Shown: piece by piece, positions 1 to 4,047 of the stretch
Layout: each line of letters opens with the position of its first letter
How positions within the stretch are numbered: the stretch's first letter is position 1
Assembly (NCBI GenBank): GCA_900317215.1
Contig: ONFW01000247.1
Coordinates: 1-9,697 of the forward strand
Length of the DNA stretch: 9,697 nt
Reading direction: 5' to 3'
Source: an uncultured Eubacteriales bacterium
GTDB lineage: Bacteria; Bacillota; Clostridia; Oscillospirales; Acutalibacteraceae
Program-made: the position numbers and the translations under genes
Notes under the pieces: generated by a model
The model's database searches: none
Told to the model about the DNA's origin: nothing
Seen by the model: the letters and a program-made list of their open reading frames with translations, nothing else

Positions 1-20
1 TATTGTCTTCCTGTTCCCAT
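1..20 (-). CDS. 5' end of a divergent gene of unknown function (partial)
   Basis: Read on the minus strand, an ATG at 20-18 opens a frame encoding MGTGRQ before the window ends. It is preceded by AAAGGAG (37-31) at a good Shine-Dalgarno distance, and candidate sigma-A promoters lie further upstream at 44-73 and 79-106. Six residues do not allow a family assignment. The gene is transcribed away from the pilus operon, so the long region between them is a divergent intergenic region. Confidence is limited because only the start is visible. Confidence 0.4.
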
Positions 21-43
21 TTACGACACTCTCCTTTGTGTTT

Positions 44-73
44 AATATACTTTCTTTGCTTGGATTGTGTCAA
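44..73 (-). promoter_or_regulatory. Candidate sigma-A promoter for the divergent gene (proximal)
   Basis: On the minus strand a consensus TTGACA (73-68) is followed 18 nt later by TATATT (49-44). The predicted start of transcription, near 37, would fall at the AAAGGAG ribosome-binding site, giving a very short leader. This makes the distal candidate at 79-106 a real alternative. Confidence 0.4.
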
Positions 74-78
74 GTTTT

Positions 79-106
79 ATTATACAGCATCATAGTGTGT
101 TATGAA
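79..106 (-). promoter_or_regulatory. Alternative minus-strand promoter (distal)
   Basis: A consensus TATAAT (84-79, minus strand) lies 16 nt from a weaker -35-like TTCATA (106-101). It would give a leader of about 50 nt before the ATG at 20, which is more usual than the leader expected from the proximal candidate. It could be the only promoter or one of two. Confidence 0.3.
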
Positions 107-315
107 GCTCAAAAGCGTGATACTTTTTCGATCAAATTATTTAGTCCAAAAGCATAGCTGATTTATTGCTGTAAAGTGTTCCTGTTTCTGCAATTATAAT
201 CTTATATCATGGCAACAGAATTATTGATAGCCAATGTTTTACTTACAAATAATAGAAATACCCTGCAAAAACATTAAATAAATACTTTTAAGATTTTTTG
301 TGCGGAGCGAATAGG

Positions 316-368
316 AAAAACACCTGATCCCCTGAAAAACCACTTGTTATTTGGCTTTCAGGGGATCA
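316..368 (-). terminator. Stable 13-bp hairpin, terminator-like on the minus strand
   Basis: TGATCCCCTGAAA (325-337) is perfectly complementary to TTTCAGGGGATCA (356-368), with an 18-nt loop that can gain three more pairs (CCA 340-342 with TGG 352-354). Read leftward, the stem is followed after GGTG by five T residues (320-316), the form of an intrinsic terminator. Read rightward, the following sequence has only a scattered T run. Both flanking genes start away from this site, so it ends no visible gene. It could end a small or antisense RNA, or be part of a dispersed repeat. Confidence 0.5.
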
Positions 369-405
369 TTATTGCGTTTTGGCGTCCGTTTGGTGTCAAT
401 AATGA
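366..405. repeat. Inverted repeat enclosing a tandem imperfect repeat
   Basis: TCATTATTG (366-374) and CAATAATGA (397-405) form a 9-bp inverted repeat. The 22 nt between them hold TTTGGCGTC (378-386) and TTTGGTGTC (389-397), two copies differing at one base and starting 11 nt apart, about one helical turn. The left arm shares three bases (366-368) with the right arm of the preceding hairpin, so the two stems could compete. This could be a tandem-site operator or part of a dispersed element. Confidence 0.4.
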
Positions 406-561
406 GTTTTGCCGTAAAGCAGCTTAAAAGCTTTAGGCTAAGGTTATAATAATACTATGAAGGATTTCATTACACAGGTGAAAAAAGGTAGAACAATACA
501 CAATTTCTTTCTTTTTAACTATTATTTAATTTTGCTTTTTAACAGTTTTTTCATTATTCTA

Positions 562-590
562 TTGACTTTCCTAAGAAATAATAATACAAT
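562..590 (+). promoter_or_regulatory. Main sigma-A promoter of the pilus operon
   Basis: TTGACT (562-567) and TACAAT (585-590) each match the sigma-A consensus at five of six positions, with the ideal 17-nt spacer. Transcription would start near 597 and give a leader of about 65 nt before the signal-peptidase ATG at 663. It is the best promoter found between the divergent gene and the operon. Confidence 0.6.
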
Positions 591-603
591 AACAATTATT
601 GTA
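585..603. promoter_or_regulatory. 19-bp palindrome over the -10 element, candidate operator
   Basis: TACAATAA-CAA-TTATTGTA is a perfect 8-bp inverted repeat around a 3-nt centre. Its left arm begins with the TACAAT -10 hexamer, and its right arm covers the predicted transcription start. A dimeric repressor bound here would block RNA polymerase. The region is AT-rich, so some palindromes are expected by chance, but the exact placement supports a regulatory role. Confidence 0.45.
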
Positions 604-662
604 GAAGATCAATTAATTATTCTTACTAAACTGATATTATGGCATAAATTGCGGGGGATGGT

Positions 663-1310
663 ATGGATTCCCAAATAAAAAAACAAGAAGAAAAAGATAA
701 CGTAGTTACAGAAGAGCTGGAAAGTTCACAAGAACTGGAAAGTTCAGAAGAGACGGAAAGTAAAGAAGACACGAAAGCTTTTGATAACTTAAAGAAGGAA
801 AAAAAGCAGCGTAAACCGGTCACGACAAAACGGCTTGTCGTCTCTTTTCTGATAAAGCTGTTTGTCATAGCTGCAGCGATATGGATCGTGTTCGCGTTTG
901 TCCTCGGTGTGACCATAAATCATGGCAACAGTATGCATCCTGCGGTAAATGACGGCGATCTTGTTATCGTGCTCAGGCTGCAGCGTCCCTATCTTAATGC
1001 CGTTGTTCTTTACAGACAAGATGGCAAGACCCGCACCGGCAGAGTAGTAGGCTTGTCGGGAAACGTGATAGATTTTTCTGAAAACGGAGAACTGTTGATC
1101 GATGGTTCTATTGCTTCGGAGGACGTTTTTTATCCTACACACAGGGCAGAGGATTCGGAAATACAGTTCCCGTACAAAGTAGAAGAGGGAAGGGCGTTTA
1201 TTCTTAACGACTACAGAGAGGATACCAACGACAGCCGGAGCTTTGGTACGGTAAGCCTGGATGATATTGACGGCCCTGTCATTCTTACTATACGCCGCAG
1301 GGGATTTTAG
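663..1310 (+). CDS. lepB: Pilus-associated signal peptidase I-like protein (S26), catalytic Lys missing
   Basis: A 215-residue S26 signal-peptidase homologue. Residues 1-55 are a charged Glu/Ser/Lys-rich cytoplasmic tail. One membrane anchor spans about 58-84, followed by an extracellular catalytic-type domain. Family boxes are visible: GNSMHP with the nucleophile Ser90, RVVGLSGNVIDF (127-138), corresponding to the usual KR-x-x-GLPGD box, and NDSRSFG (189-195), corresponding to the usual DSR box. The residue before Arg127, where the general-base Lys normally sits, is Gly126; the nearest Lys is Lys122. From family knowledge, streptococcal SipA, encoded in pilus loci, has also lost its dyad and has Gly at this position but Asp for Ser. 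Here Ser remains. The role is therefore either a pilin-assembly chaperone-like factor or a protease with an unusual dyad. GGGGG at 653-657 supports the ATG at 663. It is the first gene of the operon. The symbol reflects the fold, not proven activity. Confidence 0.85.
   Translation: MDSQIKKQEEKDNVVTEELESSQELESSEETESKEDTKAFDNLKKEKKQRKPVTTKRLVVSFLIKLFVIAAAIWIVFAFVLGVTINHGNSMHPAVNDGDLVIVLRLQRPYLNAVVLYRQDGKTRTGRVVGLSGNVIDFSENGELLIDGSIASEDVFYPTHRAEDSEIQFPYKVEEGRAFILNDYREDTNDSRSFGTVSLDDIDGPVILTIRRRGF
714..767 (+). repeat. Three 18-bp in-frame tandem repeats in the signal-peptidase tail
   Basis: Three consecutive 18-nt units encode ELESSQ, ELESSE and ETESKE (residues 18-35). Units 1 and 2 are nearly identical and unit 3 is more diverged. 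The repeat lies in the acidic cytoplasmic tail ahead of the membrane anchor, where changes in copy number would keep the reading frame. Confidence 0.6.
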
Positions 1311-1316
1311 CGGCGG

Positions 1317-1344
1317 TTAACCATAAATGCAGATCTGTTATACT
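1317..1344 (+). promoter_or_regulatory. Internal extended -10 promoter ahead of the major pilin
   Basis: TATACT (1339-1344) is preceded by TG at 1336-1337 in the extended -10 arrangement. A partial -35, TTAACC (1317-1322), lies 16 nt upstream. Transcription would start near 1351, leaving a leader of about 120 nt before the pilin ATG at 1475. A separate promoter would allow more major pilin than signal peptidase to be made, as expected for a polymer subunit. Confidence 0.45.
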
Positions 1345-1362
1345 GATATTCAATAATACACA

Positions 1363-1378
1363 TTAAGGAGATCCTTAA
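1363..1378. promoter_or_regulatory. 16-nt palindrome in the major-pilin leader
   Basis: TTAAGGA-GA-TCCTTAA is a perfect 7-bp inverted repeat with a 2-nt centre, about 12-28 nt after the predicted start of the internal pilin transcript. A 2-nt loop is too tight for a full RNA hairpin, so a DNA-binding site is more likely. It does not resemble the 585-603 palindrome, so a shared regulator is not indicated. Confidence 0.35.
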
Positions 1379-1459
1379 GCAGCTTTCCGGATTAAAAAGT
1401 GTGTTAGTGAAGATCAGTAAAAAATGGGTGCAGATAAAACTATACAACCTTTATTTTTC

Positions 1460-1467
1460 AAAGGAGG
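1460..1467 (+). promoter_or_regulatory. Strong ribosome-binding site that fixes the major-pilin start
   Basis: AAAGGAGG lies 7 nt before the ATG at 1475 and is the strongest Shine-Dalgarno sequence in the window. The in-frame ATG at 1424 has none, and its 17 extra residues would put an unlikely segment before a classical signal peptide. The start is therefore 1475. Confidence 0.85.
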
Positions 1468-1474
1468 AAAAACA

Positions 1475-2596
1475 ATGAAGAAAAAATGTTCACTGCTTAT
1501 GGTAATGCTTATAGTTCTTACTATGATTATAAGCGCTGCTGCTGTTCCGGTTTCTGCGGAAACCACCTATACCCCGATCTCCGGCTCAACTACCATTGTT
1601 AAAAATCTTGTTGTTGATTCTGACGCCAATATTCCGGACGTTACTTTTAACTACACTATCAGAAGAGGTACTCCTGTGGCTGCAACTGCTACTACAATCG
1701 AGATCCTTGCATCAAACACAGGCGGCGGAACGATCGAACCGGCTGTATTTTCAAATGCAGACACGGCAAACTGCATAAACGGTCTTCCGACAGATGAGGA
1801 TCCTTCAAGTCCCACCTCAGGCAAAAAGTATGCTCAGAAAGAGATCACGATAGTGCTTGCTGATAATTCGTTTACAAAACCGGGCGTATACAGGTACGAG
1901 ATCAGTGAGGTTTCTACTCCTGCTTTGCCTGGCGTAGTTTATGATGAAAGCCCAAATCGTTATCTCGATGTTTTTGTTATCGCAGACGAAGACAACGTCC
2001 TTTCCGTTGACAGCTACGTCCTTCGTGATGAAGCAACAGCCATTAATTCTAATGGTTCTTACTCAACAGACCCTGAGGTCAAGAGCTCAGGATATACAAA
2101 CAGCATTACGCAGTATGATTTTGAGTTCAGCAAAACTATAGCAGGTAATCAGGGAGATAAAAACAAGAGATTTAACTTTACTGTCAGTATTTCGGGAGCA
2201 AACCCCGGTACATATCCGATTGAAGCAACAGATGTAACTGATAATCCTACATCAATTACCGTCACCTCAAACGGAACAGCTTCCGCCAGCTTTAAGCTTA
2301 CAGACGGCAGTTCCTTAAAGATCCTTGATCTTAACGAAGGTGCTGTCTGCCAGGTTAAAGAGAATGCAGAGGACTATACCGCCACATATACCCTTGACGC
2401 AGGAGATTCGGTTTCAGGCAGCGACTCAGGTGCGATCACACTTTATGCCAACCACCTTGTCGCATTTACCAATACCCGTAACGGTATTATTCCAACAGGC
2501 GTTATTGTTGCCGTTGCACCCTTCGCTATCGGTATCTGTGTATTCGGCGCCGTTCTCATCTTTATTGCTGTTAAAAGGAAAAGACGGCCTTATTAA
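1475..2596 (+). CDS. fctA: Major pilin (backbone), Spy0128/FctA family
   Basis: A 373-residue secreted pilus backbone subunit. A signal peptide (1-28, ending VSA) is followed by two Spy0128-type Ig-like domains, each with a likely internal Lys-Asn isopeptide bond. Domain 1 (about 38-212) has Lys43, Glu145 in YRYEISE and Asn209. Domain 2 (about 215-335) has Lys220, Glu296 and Asn333. The C-terminus carries the sorting signal IIPTG (338-342), a membrane span (about 343-366) and a KRKRR tail. Spacing matches what is known for streptococcal Spy0128: Asn209 to Lys220 is 11 residues (168 to 179 there), and Asn333 to Thr341 of the sorting motif is 8 (303 to 311). Lys203, six residues before Asn209, is the likely intermolecular crosslink Lys, by analogy with Spy0128 Lys161; this is inference. 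The adjacent class B sortase should polymerise it. The symbol is by analogy with the streptococcal gene. Confidence 0.88.
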   Translation: MKKKCSLLMVMLIVLTMIISAAAVPVSAETTYTPISGSTTIVKNLVVDSDANIPDVTFNYTIRRGTPVAATATTIEILASNTGGGTIEPAVFSNADTANCINGLPTDEDPSSPTSGKKYAQKEITIVLADNSFTKPGVYRYEISEVSTPALPGVVYDESPNRYLDVFVIADEDNVLSVDSYVLRDEATAINSNGSYSTDPEVKSSGYTNSITQYDFEFSKTIAGNQGDKNKRFNFTVSISGANPGTYPIEATDVTDNPTSITVTSNGTASASFKLTDGSSLKILDLNEGAVCQVKENAEDYTATYTLDAGDSVSGSDSGAITLYANHLVAFTNTRNGIIPTGVIVAVAPFAIGICVFGAVLIFIAVKRKRRPY

Positions 2597-2641
2597 TCAA
2601 TAGTATTTTTGGCTTTGGCTGAATAATACCGGACTAAAGGG

Positions 2642-2697
2642 GTCAGGCAGATCGGATCAAAGGCTCACTCTGCTTGATCTCTTTTATACTAACTGAC
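2642..2697 (+). promoter_or_regulatory. Structured spacer between major pilin and sortase, possible attenuator
   Basis: The 117-bp gap after the pilin contains nested complementary arms. GTCAG (2642-2646) pairs with CTGAC (2693-2697), and GGATCAA (2654-2660) pairs with TTGATCT (2674-2680, one G-U pair), which is followed by CTTTTAT. The inner stem with its short T run could partly terminate transcription, leaving more pilin than sortase mRNA. The outer right arm lies directly against the sortase ribosome-binding site, AGGTGA (2698-2703). The stems are modest, so this remains a suggestion. Confidence 0.3.
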
Positions 2698-2713
2698 AGG
2701 TGATATCGAAATC

Positions 2714-3424
2714 ATGCTAAGAAGGATCATCATAATCGGACATAAAACAATAGACTGCACCGCAGCTATTGTCTCACTCATTATGTTTCTTATCTGCCTG
2801 TATGCTATGATAGACGCCTATAATGTTTATGAAGGTGCAAATGATACAAGCCTGCTGAAATACAAGTCTGAAAAAGGTGCTGTCGAGACGTTGCGCGAGC
2901 TTTCCGCAGATGCTGTCGCATGGATTACGGTAGACAACACAAGGATCGACTATCCTGTTATGCAGGGAAAAACCAACGGCGAATACCTTAACAAAAACCC
3001 TTACGGGGAGTTTTCACTGTCTGGCAGCATTTTTCTTGACAGCAGAAACAATAAAGGCTTTGAAGATGAATATTCTATGATCTACGGCCACCACATGGAG
3101 CACGGAGCGATGTTCGGCTCCCTTGACGGGTATTCAGACAAGGATTACTTTGATTCACATAAAACCGGCATACTTTCCGTTATAAACCAAAAGGAATACA
3201 GTATATCTTTTTTTGCCTCTTGTAAAGCTATGGCAAACGACGATGTTATCTTTGACCCGTCACTTTACGAAGATCAGGCACTTTTTGACTATTTACAAAA
3301 AAAAGCGCTTGTTTATTATCCGCAGGAGGTCAGCGCGGGCTCGAAGATCATTGCGCTTTCAACCTGCCAGTCCGCTGAAAATAACGAGAGAATGGTCGTT
3401 TTCGGAACATTATTACAAAAGTAA
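2714..3424 (+). CDS. srtB: Class B sortase, pilin polymerase
   Basis: A 236-residue membrane-anchored transpeptidase with an N-terminal signal anchor (about 12-34) and an extracellular sortase fold. Class B signatures are clear: RIDYPVMQ (77-84), GSIFLD (104-109), YGHHM with catalytic His126, LSTC with nucleophile Cys218, and NERMVVFG with catalytic Arg226. Length is normal for the class. It lies between the major and base pilin genes, as does the class B-like pilin sortase in group A Streptococcus FCT loci, which recognises (E/Q)VPTG. The substrates here are most likely the IIPTG signals of the major pilin and the adhesin (inference). The ATG at 2714 is preceded by AGGTGA with a spacing of about 10 nt. 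A housekeeping wall-anchoring role is less likely, given the strict pilus context. Confidence 0.92.
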   Translation: MLRRIIIIGHKTIDCTAAIVSLIMFLICLYAMIDAYNVYEGANDTSLLKYKSEKGAVETLRELSADAVAWITVDNTRIDYPVMQGKTNGEYLNKNPYGEFSLSGSIFLDSRNNKGFEDEYSMIYGHHMEHGAMFGSLDGYSDKDYFDSHKTGILSVINQKEYSISFFASCKAMANDDVIFDPSLYEDQALFDYLQKKALVYYPQEVSAGSKIIALSTCQSAENNERMVVFGTLLQK

Positions 3425-3437
3425 GGGGGGATGAAAT

Positions 3438-3998
3438 GTGAAAAAAATGCTTACATATTGCATTGTATTATTTACAGCCGTGTATTTGTGCGTTTTTTCT
3501 GTTCATGCCCATTATTATGAGCCTGCAAAGGCTGAGATAGAAGTGGAAATAAAGCTCGGCGGTTCGGTAGTTATTATACCGGATGAAAAATCTCCTTCTC
3601 CCGCAAAAACTGAAATGCAGCTCAAAGACGGCGAGACAGGGAGATTCGATATAGCTTTTTCAACAGTCGGAGTTTATGACTATACAGTCAAAACCATACC
3701 CGATGAAAGAAACCTGATATTTGACAAAACTGTTTATTACATTAAGATATATGTTAATGATGAAGACGGTGATCTGACATTGACCTATATCGTTTATAAG
3801 GGAGATCGCAAATACGAGGACGATCCGAAAACCCTTGTATTTGTCAATACCGTCCCGGGGTCAGATATACCGCCGCCCGCTCCCAATACCAACGATGATT
3901 CAAAAACAAAATTGCTTTTTATGCTTGTCTTTATCGCTTTAGCAGGTTCACTGGAGCTTGCGGCACATTTTATCGGCAGGAAGAAAAGGAATGTATAA
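3438..3998 (+). CDS. fctB: FctB-like minor (base) pilin
   Basis: A 186-residue secreted protein with a GTG start, placed 7 nt after an AAGGGGGG ribosome-binding site (3423-3430). The gap to the sortase stop is 13 bp, so translation is probably coupled. Residues 1-24 are a signal peptide (ending VHA), and 30-140 form a single Ig-like pilin domain with GVYDYTV (78-84) and FVNTVPG (135-141). A Pro-rich tail (IPPPAP, 144-149) precedes the sorting-like motif APNTN (148-152), a membrane segment (about 157-178) and an RKKR tail. Thr86 stands where the isopeptide-catalysing Glu is expected, although Asn137 is kept, so this domain may lack the internal crosslink. One Ig domain plus a proline tail is the layout of streptococcal FctB, which joins the fibre to the cell wall. 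The motif aligns with the common clostridial LPQTGDDS as APNTNDDS. Confidence 0.78.
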   Translation: MKKMLTYCIVLFTAVYLCVFSVHAHYYEPAKAEIEVEIKLGGSVVIIPDEKSPSPAKTEMQLKDGETGRFDIAFSTVGVYDYTVKTIPDERNLIFDKTVYYIKIYVNDEDGDLTLTYIVYKGDRKYEDDPKTLVFVNTVPGSDIPPPAPNTNDDSKTKLLFMLVFIALAGSLELAAHFIGRKKRNV

Positions 3999-4047
3999 CA
4001 TATCCTGTGCAATACTGAAATAATAAGACTGAAAGGGGGATCTGCAC

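Larger units (their letters stand above)
107..561. other. AT-rich divergent intergenic region without a supported gene
   Basis: No frame here has both a convincing ribosome-binding site and a protein-like composition. A frame at 457-678 encodes a Phe/Ile/Leu/Asn-rich peptide, but it runs through the operon promoter (562-590) and into the signal-peptidase start, and has no good Shine-Dalgarno sequence, so it is treated as chance. The recognisable structure is the pair of inverted repeats at 325-405. Further small motifs are an isolated TATAAT at 445-450 and a 6-bp inverted repeat, TAAAGC (415-420) with GCTTTA (430-435). Confidence 0.6.

Noticed and set aside
341..420. Minus-strand remnants of a protein end (a frame reading through LLTPNGRQNAIMIP to a stop in the hairpin)
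   Set aside because: The frame is only about 20 codons between stops, with no start or ribosome-binding site. It is not supported as a gene and is mentioned only because it abuts the hairpin.
445..450. Isolated TATAAT as an additional operon promoter
   Set aside because: No -35-like hexamer at an acceptable distance and no extended -10 TG; the 562-590 promoter is far better.
457..678. Open frame encoding a 73-residue hydrophobic peptide
   Set aside because: It has no convincing ribosome-binding site, contains the operon promoter and palindrome, overlaps the signal-peptidase start, and owes its composition to AT-rich DNA.
1424..1474. Upstream ATG that would extend the major pilin by 17 residues
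   Set aside because: No Shine-Dalgarno sequence before it, and the strong AAAGGAGG at 1460-1467 would lie inside the coding region; the ATG at 1475 gives a classical signal peptide.
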